Source: Liolophura sinensis | Lineage: Eukaryota; Mollusca; Polyplacophora; Chitonida; Chitonidae | DNA length: 64,000 nt | Assembly (NCBI RefSeq): GCF_032854445.1 | Contig: NC_088296.1 | Coordinates: forward strand, 13,616,706 to 13,680,705 | Direction of reading: 5' to 3' | Shown: positions 36,247 through 48,374 of the stretch, in pieces | Layout: the number at the start of each line of letters is the position of its first letter | How positions within the stretch are numbered: position 1 is the stretch's first letter | Position numbers and translations under genes: made by a program | Notes under the pieces: generated by a model | Told to the model about the DNA's origin: nothing | Databases searched by the model: none | The model's input: the letters and a program-made list of their open reading frames with translations, nothing else

Positions 36247-37615
36247 CTGCAAAAAGACCAAAAAAAAAACGCATTCACTTGGTTCTGTTGTTTTTTCTTA
36301 AGATTCTATAACTTTTCCGTAGTTGAAGCTTAACGTTTCTTGCATATTCCCGCACATTCAACTCTTTTCCTGTTATGCACTCCCCATACATATAAGAAGA
36401 CACGAAATTGTTCGTTAAGAAAACTCTCCCATAGATTTTACTTCCGTGTGTCATGGGAACAATGTCAAAACGTGCATGCGTTTTGGGAATGCACCCGGTG
36501 ACTTAACTTTTAAGAAACTATTGCTTGAATATAGAACTAATACATTAAAGACGCACAAAATATGGAGAAAATCCAGAAGAGCGGAGACTGTATGTGTTCG
36601 GTAAAATATCTTTTCAGTTCACCCCGGTTATTCTAACTGTTCTAATTGAAGTTTAAATTTGCTTTCACAGAAGAAAATTGCACGCTTATACCACCCATGC
36701 CTTAAGCAGGAGTATAGGTAAAAATGCAGTGATATGAATAGCAAATTTATTAGACGTCACTGGTCTAGAACTATCGAGAATTCTGCGTTGAGAGAATTCC
36801 CCTCCCTGTATACACATGTCACAGTTAACATACAATAGCATTCAAATAATGAAAAGGGATATTACAATGCTAAGACTGTAAAATAAATCTAGAGCTTTTC
36901 AACTTGTACTTTGGCCGTTAGGAGACAGATGCATTCCTGATACCTTATGGATGTACTGGAAATGGTATCTCGATCTGCGTGTGTGGTTTTTGTACATGTA
37001 GTTTTTACAATTTTTCCCATTTTTTGAGGTTTGACGGTCGAATCTGTACAAAACTCTTCAGACGCTTTTTAGCGAAATAAATAAAATCCCTCTCAGTTGC
37101 ATGGTTTAGATTTAAATGCGCGGATTTTCATTTTGGGTTAAAGTAATACATTCATGTTTCTTGGAAGCCTAAGCTATAGTATTGTTTCTCTCATCTACGG
37201 TCTGTTTATTTACAGTTGTTATCCTGGCAGTTAACCTTATTTCTGCTAGCTCAACCACAATTTTAAACCCCACAATCAGCTCTGTTTGCGTTATTTCAGG
37301 CTTGGATTGCCTTGTAGCAGGAAGGAAGCTATGCTCTTCTGCTTCGCTAAAGCAGCATACCTAAACAATGACTAACACTCGCTGAGTTTTCCCCACACAG
37401 AGACTAATATTTTTAACGCGTGTAAGCGACCAAACAGCTTCAAAATTGGCACTTAACCAGCTTCTGATATAAAATCTCCTTTATGTGATGATGCTTATGT
37501 GATGTTCACCACTTCGTTCAGCGCATTTTATTTCATGTTCCACAATGGACACATCTTGGGTCCGGGACGTCTTCGTTCAACATGATTCGCCCTGGATTGT
37601 AGATGATAAACTTAC

Positions 37616-37709
37616 CGAACATAGACAACGATCATAAATACAACAGCCAGTAAAATCGCCCCTCCCATTCCTGCAGTCAGGCCTACTGTCAACTCCCGTG
37701 AATTGTCGT
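37616..37709 (-). CDS. R4 transmembrane exon (94 bp)
   Basis: Acceptor ttacag, donor gtaagt. It encodes DNSRELTVGL then a Gly/Ala/Leu/Val/Ile helix ending in YVR. Near-identical to 44594-44687. Confidence 0.75.
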
Positions 37710-38431
37710 CTGTAACACAAGTTATATAGTGAAGGGGGTATATTAAACACAGGGTACATACGGATCATCAAGTTATATTGAAATGTATTTCTGGCGAAAG
37801 AACCCTTTGCAGCTAGATTTGAAATTGTCCTTCTGTGGCTCAGGTCGATTGCCAGCCAGCTTAAAATGACAGATCGTCTGCGAAAGGACGCACGCGCTTC
37901 GCCCCATGCGGTTGAAGTTGTTAAGTAACAGGTGTAGCCAATGGAATATGCCAAGCTAATGTGTTCGTTGATGGCGTTGAGCTTTAATTGGAAGAATACA
38001 GCATATAGTCAGTATAGATTGAACAATTACATATTTATTAACCCTGAAATTGTAAACTGCATCTATTTCTAATTTGTATTTGGGTCATTCGAAAAATGTA
38101 TATTTCACAGATGTCAAAGCTTTACATGTAGGTGCTTTTGACGATCCCTGCCCTGGACAGTGAATGTGTACACAGACCCGCTCTCATAGTTTCTGGGGTC
38201 TTGGTGCCTCGTTTACAGTTTCCAAATTCTAACCTTCGTCAAAAACGGCTCATCTTCCTAGAACATGGTGTCACTGGGTGTAAAGGTATCAACCCGCAAA
38301 TCCCCACCCCACCCCACCCCGCCCCATCCCCCCATCCCTCCCACATTACTGACTGCCATGGTAGTTGTGAACAACTAGGATGCATGGTCTTATACAAGAA
38401 TTACATATTTAAATAATAATTAAAGTCCTAC

Positions 38432-38500
38432 CTTGTTGTGCAATGTCTTCATCCGCTGCTCGAATCGTAGAAGTCGGTCTTGTACTTCGTGTAGCCTTAT
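38432..38500 (-). CDS. R4 stem exon 2
   Basis: 69 bp, phase 1-1, acceptor tgttag and donor gtagga. It encodes an Arg/Thr/Ser-rich linker beginning DKATRSTRPTST, shared with 43555-43623 in R5; only the last few codons differ. Confidence 0.6.
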
Positions 38501-39234
38501 CTAACAAAGACATGAGAGACCAAACGTACACAAATTTAAATTCTGACTATAATTGCTATTCTCATGTTTACCTGCATCTGCACCACTCCGAGTACACGTT
38601 TATCTGAACGTATTCATATTGGAGTCTGACCCTTACGTCTGCAGGAAGTCATTCATGAGGCATGCACACAACATTTGTTGGATGTGTAAAATGTCGTATA
38701 TTAGTCAATATCACAAGTTTTTTATTTTATACAATGATATTTTTAAGAATACTCAAAGTTTACAGTAATTATAGCTCTTGTTTCATTTGCATGATAGGGT
38801 TTAAATGTCATACATGTGGTATGTTAAATGTGATGACAATACAGCATTTTGAGTAATTCTAGACCAGTAACGTATCTTCAGTTGCAATTAACTTCATGCC
38901 TAAAATGGCAGAAACGTTACTACACCAGTTTTGCGAACAGGGACGTCTCTCAGCCACATTTCATGAAGAAGGGCACATCTGATTCAGTTTGAACTGCTAT
39001 CTGGTGATAAATACAGCTTTACGCAAACAGTATTATACACACAAGTGGGCGAAAGTGTCGACTTTTCCTTAATATAATTTATGAAGTAAAATTCTACATG
39101 AGCATTAATGTAAGCTGCTTCTATTTCTTCTTGGAATACGACACTTTAATAAACTTCGTCGTCTTCAGTACAAGGGCAAGATTTTAACAAAAGACGAATT
39201 AAAGAGTTATTGGTATCTTTCCGACAGCAAAACA

Positions 39235-39614
39235 TACTTAACACATGTTAGAATTGGTCAGGCGACACACTGTATGCGCTGAAACAAATGGTTATAAAAT
39301 TGGTAAAAAAAATTGACCACATCGTGTTATGTATATATCTCACATCACTAACTCAGAGCGAATTCGTCCAAATTACAGGCTTAAGTTACAAGGCATCATA
39401 GTGTAACATTGGAAGAAATTGCACATGCAATACACTCAGTCTCACTGCCTCTATCCAAAGGTTCCCGACTTACACAGTGCAAAGAGGAAATGTGTAGTCT
39501 CTCAAGAAAATAAGATAAAATATTTCTTGGAAATGTCTTTGAATTGCAGGTTAATGTGTGATTCAGAAGGACAATGTACTGTTTATAACAAGCTTTATTT
39601 GTCTGTGTCCTAAG
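39235..39614 (+). other. Head-to-head junction between the R4 and R5 arms
   Basis: Left of about 39235 the sequence matches the reverse complement of R5 at about 42.32 kb. Right of it the sequence matches plus-strand intron sequence seen at about 41390 and then about 51310-51600. It also carries a strongly decayed copy of the relic half-EGF exon (about 39465-39550). Confidence 0.55.
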
Positions 39615-39758
39615 GTGAGGGAGTTACAGATTGTGGAGATCAGCTGTGTGGCTACAGAGCAGAATGTAACACGGACAAGAGAGGGTGTAGATGCTCATTG
39701 AACAATGCTGAACCAAGAGAACTGAAGGGCACACCTCCATCCCTGTGGTATTGTGTGG
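39615..39758 (+). pseudogene. R5 EGF-like exon 2 with mutated donor
   Basis: Acceptor cctaag; 144 bp with six cysteines and terminal SLWYCV. The 3' border is g|ataagt where R2, R3 and R6 have g|gtaagt, so the canonical GT is lost by one base change and the exon is likely skipped or read through. Confidence 0.65.
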
Positions 39759-40369
39759 ATAAGTTAAAGTAGGCATACCATTAGAAATGTTAAATTTCCC
39801 CCGTAATTCCAAATGGGTAATCAAATGTATATCCACAACTGATCTATGTTATTGTCAGACGACATCACAGACTTAGTTGATACAAGGCTATATTCGTCCG
39901 TGGTGTTGCAGATTTAAACAGCTATGCATGCATGGATGGAAAGAATTGGCATATTTTTAAATAGTTGGGATAGTAATCATAACAACCAAGTGTTTGTTTG
40001 TTACCATGCTGAAATACTCGGCTAATGATAAGTATTAAAGTATGGTAATTTGTTCAGGTGTTTCCATACGTCTGCACGGATTCCCTTGCAGACAAACAGT
40101 CCACATTTCTTAATTACTAGGCGTAACTTCATCTTCATTCAGAAACCAGAACTCCGAGGAATTAAAACACTGGGCCACAACAGCACATCGAGGATTCATT
40201 CAGGAAAGCAATATGTATCAATCCGCTGATTGGTACAATTTCTCCCATTTTAAAAGAGCAAATTAAAGACACTCGCTTAGATTGATTCTTATACTGGAGC
40301 ATTTTAACACACCTTTATGTTCTCCAACATCACCTGCTGAAGAAGTCAGAACGAATAAACAGTGGAGAA

Positions 40370-40945
40370 CATAGCATTGGCTTTTTTCAAGCAAAAAATC
40401 TGATTTGTGGAAATGAGAGGTCTATCATCTATTGGTTTAAATGCGGCCTTTTTCAAAATAAATAATTCTATTCAAGTCTTAACATGTAATTTAGCAGACA
40501 GGCACCAGATAATAATCTTAGCAGCTTATCAGCCTTTCGACATAAACGTACACGACAGTCCTTCCTCGCAGAACTTTAACATAACTACCTACTATTTTGA
40601 TATCTACGATATTGATTAGAATTAAGCATGGATTTAGTCAGTTATTCTGTGTGTGTTTTTCTTTTTCAGTGCTATGGTATAAAGGTTATTAACGATGGGG
40701 TACATAGCATCTGAATACTCGAAGCAAATATTTGATTTGAGGAAATGACAAATCTATTATCTATTGTTTAAAATGTGCCTTTTCCGAAATAAGTAAAACA
40801 TTTCTTATTCAAGTCTTAACATCTAATTTAGCAGACGGACACCAGATAATAGTGTTAACACCACATCAGTCTTTCGATATGAACGTACACCATAGTCCTT
40901 GATCACAAAACTGCTTTAACTTGACTGTTTGCTTTTTTAATACGT
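40370..40945 (+). repeat. Tandem duplication, about 330-bp period, in an R5 intron
   Basis: Blocks at about 40370-40615 and 40700-40945 share the sequence order around 'aagtcttaacat(g/c)taatttagcaga' and 'cttt(c)gacataaacgtaca'. A homologous single copy lies at about 430-660 upstream of the R1 EGF exon. Confidence 0.55.
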
Positions 40946-41074
40946 AAAAGATGGATCAGAATTCAGCATGGATTTAGACACTTACACTGTTTTTTTTTCC
41001 AATCCTATAGTATAAAGGTTGGTAAGGAAAAATATACTGCTAAACGTGTGTTATCTTTATCCTGTATGTTGCAG

Positions 41075-41200
41075 AAAAATGTTACCTTAAAGGCAGTATG
41101 TGTCCTGACAACACCACGTGTACGGACTCTTCAGTTAATAACAGGCACCTGTGTCAGTGTTCAGAAGAAGCCACACAATCATCTACAGGGCAATGTCTGG
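41075..41200 (+). CDS. R5 EGF-like exon 3 (type C, 126 bp)
   Basis: Acceptor ttgcag, donor gtgagt, phase 1-1 and open, six cysteines. Nearly the same as 28073-27948 of R3. Confidence 0.75.
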
Positions 41201-42232
41201 GTGAGTACATGGACAATGCACCAGACATCTTGTCACACCATTAGTTGATGCAAAAACAACACTATAGTGGTGTAGAGGAATATGTCATTTCCGCACTGGA
41301 AATCACTAAACTATCTACATGTGTTAACTATGTTTTGGCGGAAATCTGCTCAAGTCAGTTAACTTGTCCGACTTCCGACGTGCAGAAGAATTGGTTAGGC
41401 GACACACTGTATGCGTAGAAACAAATGGTAAAGATTGGGGTGATGCCATACACATGTAGGTTGTACCAAATTATTGACATTTAACATAGCAGGAGACGTA
41501 AAAAACCCCATACATTTTTGAAGTGTGTCAAGAAGAAGCCAGTGTTCTTATAGATACTTGTATGTTGTACACATATCAACAGTGCATCAACAGTAAGAAA
41601 AACCTTAACTGAGGTAAAATTGCGAGGCCGGATTCCTGTCATCTGCCAAATATCACACTGTCATCGATGCTTTGTTTTTTTTTCTATGTTGTAGTCTACT
41701 GTGGTGTTCACAGTATTTAAGCGGGAACTTCTAGAAAGACGAGTTATTATATTCCGCAGTATTTGATAATTTCTAACTCTAGGAGTTTGTAATTCTTAAA
41801 GTCTATATCTTAGCGTAACACTCTCCCAAAAATATATATTAGTTCAGACGTCGAGATCATACAGTATAGGCTACATCTACTCTGGGGTGTGACAGTTGGC
41901 TATTTGCGCCTTCAACATACTTGCCAACTGTCGTGAAAGTGAAATATTTAAAGGGATGAATTGGTATTTTAAAAACTGGAACATACATGTAGGTCCTGTT
42001 TAAAGGTAAGTTTTTTAACAAATCCAATTGCTGTAGAAGTTTCACAAAAAATTCGACACGAAGAAATTATTTCTACGCAGAAAGCTGCTAGCTTGCATGC
42101 TTAGAGCTGACCGGGACTTGCGCCACCGGATTATAAACGGTCAAATCAACGGTCTAATCAATGGGAAGGCAGAATAATAAAATAGTCCCTGAGAATTGAC
42201 ATCTCTTCAACAGTTTTATTTCGCAATTTCAG

Positions 42233-42283
42233 GAAAACCATCAAAAGTCCATGTCACCACAGAGGGAGACAGTCCAACCCAAA
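42233..42283 (+). CDS. R5 stem exon 1
   Basis: 51 bp, phase 1-1, acceptor tttcag, donor gtaagc; encodes GKPSKVHVTTEGDSPTQ. Paralog of 26877-26827. Confidence 0.65.
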
Positions 42284-43554
42284 GTAAGCCTATAGACTTT
42301 TCTGTGTAGGCTGCTGGTGAAACAAGCGGCTCTTCGTTATGCTGTCGGAAAGATACCAATCACTCTTTTATTCGTGTTTTGTTAAAATTTTGCCCTTGTA
42401 CTGATGACGGCGAAGTTGATTAAACTGTCGTATTTCAAGAAGAAATAGAAGCAGCTTACATTAATGCTCATGTAGAATTTTATTTCACAAATTATATAAA
42501 GGAAAAATCGACACTTTCGCCCGCTTATGTGTATAAATAATACTGTTTGCGTAAAGCTGTATTTATCACCAGATAGCAGTCCAAACTGAATCAGATGTGC
42601 CCTTCTTCATGAAATGTGGCTGAGAGACGTCCCTCCTCGCAGAGCTGGTGTAGTAACGTTTCTGCCAATTTGTTACCAACAACACCAGTATAACCACCTT
42701 CACAACGCCTGGTTTATCTAGGTACAATTTAAAATAAACAAGAACAGCGCCCCACAAACTGCCTATGCTTATACTGTGTGAAACGCTCAGATAAGAAGAA
42801 AAAATGTCACTGTCCTGTTAGAAATATCTAAAGATAGCCAGGAGAGTTGCACTGGGGAATTGAATGAGTGTGACTTAATAAAGGCGATCTCATACAAAAA
42901 TCCTGATCGACCGACGCAAGAAACCATTACACTTTTAGCACCACGAAATAGTATTTTGGTACCAGTGTTTTTTGGACGATTTAAAGACAACTACAAACAG
43001 GGTATCTTGACCTGTATTAATATAAAAAGCTGTGATTACTGGCAAATGGTCATACTTAACCGGTGAAATACGACCTCTTGTCAGGTTACCTCAGTTAAAG
43101 TTTTGATCTAACTGTTCATGCTCCTACCTGTAGCACTATGGCTTAAGCAGAATTAGGCATGAAGTCAATTACAACTGAAAAACGTTGCTGGTCTAGAATT
43201 ACTCAAAATGCTTTATTGTCATCACATTTAACATACCACATGTATGACATTTAAACCCTATCATGCCAATGAAACAAGAGCTATAATTACTGTAAACTTT
43301 GAGTATTCTTAAAAATATCATTGTATAAAATAAATAACTTGTGATATTGACTAATATACGACATTTTACACATCTAGCAAATGCTGTGTGCATGCCTCAT
43401 AAATCACTTCCTGCAGAAGTAAGGGTCAGATTACAATATGAATACGTTCAGATAAACGTGTACTCGGAGTGGTGCAGATGCAGGTAAACATGAGAATAGC
43501 AATTATAGTCAGAATTTAAATTTGTGTACGTTTGGTCTCTCATGTCTTTGTTAG

Positions 43555-43623
43555 ATAAGGCTACACGAAGTACAAGACCGACTTCTACGATTCGAGCAGC
43601 GGATGAAGCCAGCGCATCAAAGG
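43555..43623 (+). CDS. R5 stem exon 2
   Basis: 69 bp, phase 1-1, acceptor tgttag, donor gtatga. Arg/Thr/Ala/Ser-rich linker just before the membrane exon. Confidence 0.6.
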
Positions 43624-44062
43624 GTATGAATTTATTTACTATTTACATGTGTAATTCTTGTAAAAGACCATGCACCCTAGTTGTTCACAACTACCATGGC
43701 AGTCAGTAATGTGGGAGGGGTGAGGGGATGGGGTGAGGGTGGGGTGTTGGTGGGGTGGGGGTGGCAGGTTGATACCTTTACACCCAGTGACACCATGTTC
43801 TAGGAAGACGAGCCGTTTTTGACGAAGGTTAGAATTTGGAAACTGTAAACGAGGCACCAAGACCCCTTGAACGATGAGAGCGCGTCTGTGTACACATTCA
43901 ATGTCCAGGGCAGGGATCGTCAAAAGCACCTACATGTAAAGCTTTGAAATCCGTGAAATATATATTTTTCGAATGACCCAAATACAAATTAGAATTAGAT
44001 GCAGTTCACAATTTGAGGTTTTGATGGATAGTATTTATTTAAATTAGCAATATGGTTAGTGG

Positions 44063-44215
44063 AAACACAGGACCATCCAAAACCTGCTGGTAGACCTTCC
44101 CTCATACGACCGGAGAAGAAGCCAGCATTGTTCGCTTTGGTTCAGTGGTACCATGCCTGCCTTGTCTAATAGGATAACGAGTTCAATTCCTATAATTGCA
44201 TAGTTTTCTTTAGTG
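44063..44215. mobile_element. SINE fragment fused to a tRNA-like segment
   Basis: Bases 44063-44130 match an antisense piece of the common SINE (ctggtagaccttccc, accggagaagaagccagcat). Directly after, 44135-44205 has an A-box-like tggttcagtggta and a B-box-like gagttcaattcct. The R4 arm lacks this block. It is not a credible tRNA gene because the arms pair poorly. Confidence 0.45.
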
Positions 44216-44593
44216 TTTTACAAAGTGAGGTAATGAAGAAGTGGGGGGGGGGGGGGGTGTGATAAATATGTAATTGTTAAATCTCTACAGACTATATACT
44301 GTATTCTTTCAATTAAAGCTCAACGCCATCAACGAACACATTAGCTTGGCATATTCCATTGGCTACACCTGTTACATAACAACTTCAACCGCATGGGGCG
44401 AAGCGCTTGCGTCCTTTCGCAGACGATCTGTCATTTTAAGCTGGTTGGCAATCCACCTGTGCGACAGAAGGACAATTACAAATCTAGTTGCAAGGTGTTC
44501 TTTCGCCAGAAATATATTTTAATATAACTTGATGATCCGTATGTACCCTGGTGTGTTTATTATATCCCCTTCACTATATAACTTGTGTTACAG

Positions 44594-44687
44594 ACGACAA
44601 TTCACGGGAGTTGACAGTAGGCCTGGCTGCAGGAATGGGAGGGGCGATTTTACTGGCTGTTGTATTTCTGATCTTTGTGTATGTTCG
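44594..44687 (+). CDS. R5 transmembrane exon (94 bp)
   Basis: Acceptor ttacag, donor gtaagt, phase 1 in and 2 out; hydrophobic Gly/Ala/Leu/Val/Ile helix ending in YVR. Confidence 0.75.
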
Positions 44688-44996
44688 GTAAGTTTATCGT
44701 CTACATGCCAGGGCAAATCATGTTGCACAAAAAAGTCCCGGACCCAAGATGTGTACACTGTCAAACATGAAAAAAATGCACTGAACGAAGTGGTTATCAT
44801 CACATCAATATGATCACATAAAGGAGATTTTATATCAGAAGTTGGTTAAGTTCCGATTTTGAAACAGTTTTGTGGCTTACACGCTATATAAGTCATTGCG
44901 TTGGGAATACTCTGGTGGTGTTAGTAATTGTTTAGGTACATGTATGTTGCTACTGCGAGGCAGAAAATCATAGATACCTTCCTGCTACAAGGCAAC

Positions 44997-45730
44997 TGTT
45001 ACGACCCAAACTATCTGTATTATGAAGAGATGGCTTGTTCGAAATACACGACAGTTTAGCTGCACAAAAAAGTAACCAAATGCAGCACATTTTATTTCTC
45101 AACAATTTATTGTGTTTAACAAGAACAGATAACAAGACTTATACACATACCTAAGTACTTAAGTTTAACAAGAAAGGATAGCAGTATCTATAGAAATACT
45201 AAAGTACTTATATGTACAACGGTGCATATACTCCAAAATGCTTAAAAATGCACACAGGCAATATTCACAAGAGCGAAAATCCACAGTATAACTGAGTGTA
45301 TGACGAAATATACACAAAATTCCACAGACATGTTCCGTGTACTAATAGGCACTGTGTACACAAGAGTACAAATTAAATACACATGTTCAGACTGAACAAG
45401 TGCTCGGTGGAGATAGGATATAACAAAGCCAGAGGCTATAAAGACACCAAAATTCAGCACAAAAGGCCTACTAAAGTAATACACAGCAAAAGCATCCAAA
45501 ACTCTCAATAATTCTCCGTTCTCCCTTGACTTGCTTTCATAGGTCTTATATAGACTGGCGGAGTTTTCTAGAATAAGAAAATTCTTGAACACTTGTTGTA
45601 AACAAACAGGCCCCGGACTGAGCGTATTCTGAATCATTCTAAGGTAGAGGCAGACAGCAGGCCCTGAACTCAGCATATGTAAACAGTGGCAAGCTAAACT
45701 TAGAAGCTGACGGCAGTTGTGCTCATAACA
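44997..45730. mobile_element. Solo LTR-like element, copy B
   Basis: 734 bp, TG...CA ends (tgttacgaccc to cataaca), flanked by caac at 44993-44996 and 45731-45734. Homologous along its length to 8890-9639. The matching site in R4, near 37305-37312, is empty and keeps a single copy of the target, so this copy inserted after the R4/R5 duplication. Confidence 0.8.
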
Positions 45731-46441
45731 CAACCCAAGCCTGAAAAAACACAAACAGAGCTGATTGTAAGGTTTAAAACTGTGGTTGAGCTCACAGAAA
45801 TAAGGTTAATAGCCAGGAATAAAACTGTAGATAAACAGACCGCAGATAAGAGAAACAATATTATTGATGAGGCTCCCAAGGACCATGGACATATGTCTTC
45901 AATCCAGATCGCACCTCTGCGCATTTAAATCGACACCATGCAGCTTACACGGATTTTATTGAATTCGCTCAAAAGTGTGTAAGGAGTACAGATTCTAGCT
46001 TCAAACTCGAAAAATGGGGAAATTTGCAAAGACTGCATATACAAAAAACAAACACGCACATCGACATACTATTTCCAGTACATCTCTAAGGTATGAGGAG
46101 TGCATCTATCTTATAAGTCTAAAGTACAAGCTGAAAAGCCCTAGATTTATTTTATTTCTCAATAGTCCTAGACCAGTAACCAGTATAGTCCTGCTTAAGC
46201 CATGGGTGCTATAGTCGTGTAATTTGTTTCTGTTTAAGCAGATTTAAACTTTAAATTAGAACAGTTTAAATAACTGGGGTAAATTGAAAAGAGGCTATAC
46301 TTTACCTGTCACATGTTGTTGCCGCTGTTCTCGATTTTTTCTATATGCTGTTCGTCTTTAATGTATTAGTTCCATGTTCAAGCAAAAGCTACTTGAAAGT
46401 TAAGTCAAAGGGTGCATTCCAAAAGCGCATGCACTTTTTAA

Positions 46442-46712
46442 TTTATTTATTTATTTTATTTGATTGATGTTTTACGCCGTACTCAAGAATATTTCACTTA
46501 CACGACGGCGGCCAGCATTATGGTCGGTGGAAACCGGGCAGAGCCCGGGGGAAACCCACGACCATCCGCAGGTTGCTGGCAGACCTTCCCACTTACGGCC
46601 GGAGAGGAAGCCAGCATGAGCTGGACTTGAACTCACAGCGACCGCATTGGTGAGAGGCTCCTGGGTCATTACGCTGCGCTAGCGCGCTAACCGACTGAGC
46701 CACGGAGGCCCC
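46442..46712 (-). mobile_element. Full-length SINE with target duplication, antisense
   Basis: Runs on the minus strand from gggcctccgtggctcag (46712) to a ttattta tail (46442). It is flanked by the 12-bp repeat tgcactttttaa at 46430-46441 and 46713-46724. The equivalent R4 site near 36463-36476 is empty. Confidence 0.9.
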
Positions 46713-46947
46713 TGCACTTTTTAACATTACTCCCATAACACACTGAACTGAAATCTATGGGGAGAGTTTTCCTGACGAAAAACGCCATACCTTCTGATAC
46801 GTAGGGGGAGTGCATAAAAAGAAATCAGTTAAATGTGCGGGAATATGCGAAAAAAAAACTTTAACTACTAAATAGCTATGCAACCCTAAGTAAAAAACAG
46901 AATGAAATGGATGTTTTTCTTTTTTTTCGTTTTTTTTTCCCCCTCAG

Positions 46948-47299
46948 GAAACATTGCCGCTTAAAGGAAGAGAAAAGAGGTGGATCTCAGAGCGGTGTTC
47001 TACAAGATACCAGTTCCACTGACAACGCATCAACTGTTGAATTAGGTCATTCTTATGAGACTGTAGTGACTTCATCGTTACCTGGAGAGAGCGGACCGAG
47101 TAACGCTGCTGGTCACAGACTTGACTTGCCTAGCGTTGTCCCCTCATATAATAGTCCCAACACATACGAAAACATCAATGCGCCTTCACAGTTACCTAAT
47201 GGCAATGACAATAGCAGACTGTACCAGTCTGTTAATACAGTGGACACGTCCGAGACCAGACTGTACACAACTCTGAGGCAAAACTTAAGGTCGCATTAA
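46948..47299 (+). CDS. R5 cytoplasmic tail exon (class I tail)
   Basis: Acceptor cctcag after a long pyrimidine tract; begins RKHCRLKEEKRGG and stops at 47297-47299. Paired tyrosines YQSV-x10-YTTL near the C-terminus resemble an ITAM (YxxL/I-x6-12-YxxL/I), besides YETV and YENI. Confidence 0.7.
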
Positions 47300-48286
47300 A
47301 AATAGCTACTCTATAATATAATCGCTTGTGAATATCAGTGTATAGAGATTGTAGCATTTATGATACTGAGAAATGAAGATATACTAACACAATGGTTTTG
47401 TTATCTGTTGAACTCACTATTACATATTCCAGTATCCACTAGCACAAATAAAAATACTTCTTTTAGATATTCACCTGTACAAGTGAATGACGCCTACTTG
47501 TACATGACTCACCTTGTAGCATTAGGTAGATCCTGTGTGCTGTGTGACGATTCCAACCAGCGTCAGAAGTATTAATACAGAAGCTAGTATGTCAAGGATA
47601 TATCATCAAATAACTTGTTCTTAAATCTGACAACAAGTAGAAGTATGGACACTGGCGCACCTCTTTATAACTGCATATCATTCCGATCAGCCTTAGGTTA
47701 GAACTGTACATATATATCATATATCTCCTGATCATAAGAGAACGAGAGATATAACACATCGTGGATGAGTGTGAATCGTGTTGTACAGTACGTCTAATTC
47801 CAATAAGGACGTAAAATAAATACAAACGCGAACTCCTTACTGAGTGAGAAGGAGAAACAGAGGGGATCTAGCATTCAGTGTCGCGTCTTACACAGGGATC
47901 AGAATGTATTTGAAGCTGAAACCTACAGCATACATATCCACATAATAACAGCTGTTTTCCAATCCAGCACAGGTCTGAAATAAAAGCAGTCATGCCATTA
48001 ACCATTCCTTGACCATATTGATCATCAAAATAATAAACTATAAATGATGTAAATAGATCAAAAAAAAGTATGAATGCTCTGGGGTAGAAGGTTTTATTCC
48101 AATAAGGAAGTAAAATATACACACACACAAACCAGTCTCGTGGTATACAATATAACCTTATAGAGTGACAAGGAGAAAAGCTAGATTGTCGTAAACATTG
48201 TAGAAATTCAATATCCACGCATCTAAATACAGTGGCTCGTACATGTTGAATTTACGCAGACGGTGTACACAGCTAACGTGTTGACG

Positions 48287-48374
48287 ATGACAGTCCCTAC
48301 CCTCCCAAGACGCTGGGGTGAGATTCTGGCTTTAGCGGGTTTAACATTTGGTCTAACAGAAACATTTGTCACAG
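48287..48374 (+). CDS. R6 exon 1: start codon and signal peptide
   Basis: ATG at 48287 starts MTVPTLPRRWGEILALAG with a Thr/Leu/Phe-rich core; donor gtgagt in phase 1. Paralog of the R3 and R2 leaders. Confidence 0.7.

Larger units (their letters stand above)
35907..38500 (-). pseudogene. R4: 3' half of an EGF-like receptor, 5' half missing
   Basis: Minus strand exons: stem 38500-38432, transmembrane 37709-37616, cytoplasmic 36246-35907, all open and in phase. No EGF-like, first stem or signal exon is present upstream: homology to the R5 arm stops near 39235, where R5-type plus-strand sequence begins. It is thus a truncated mirror copy of R5 (42.3-47.6 kb). Tail motifs are YKNV, YNSP, YENI, YEHV and YTAL. 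Without a signal exon it probably cannot make a surface receptor unless an exon from elsewhere is spliced on. Confidence 0.65.
39615..47299 (+). pseudogene. R5: EGF-like receptor lacking its 5' exons and one splice donor
   Basis: Plus-strand exons: EGF-like 39615-39758, EGF-like 41075-41200, stems 42233-42283 and 43555-43623, transmembrane 44594-44687, cytoplasmic 46948-47299. All are open and phase-compatible. The signal and first EGF exons found in R3 and R6 are absent because the duplication junction at about 39235 lies just upstream. The donor of the first EGF exon reads ataagt instead of gtaagt. The intron before the tail carries a solo LTR-like element and a SINE. The tail has YETV, YNSP, YENI, YQSV and YTTL. 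Either a decaying copy, or a gene with an alternative promoter and first exon. Confidence 0.65.

Noticed and set aside
44135-44205. Possible tRNA gene
   Set aside because: A- and B-box-like motifs are present, but acceptor and anticodon stems pair poorly and it abuts a SINE fragment; more likely SINE-derived.
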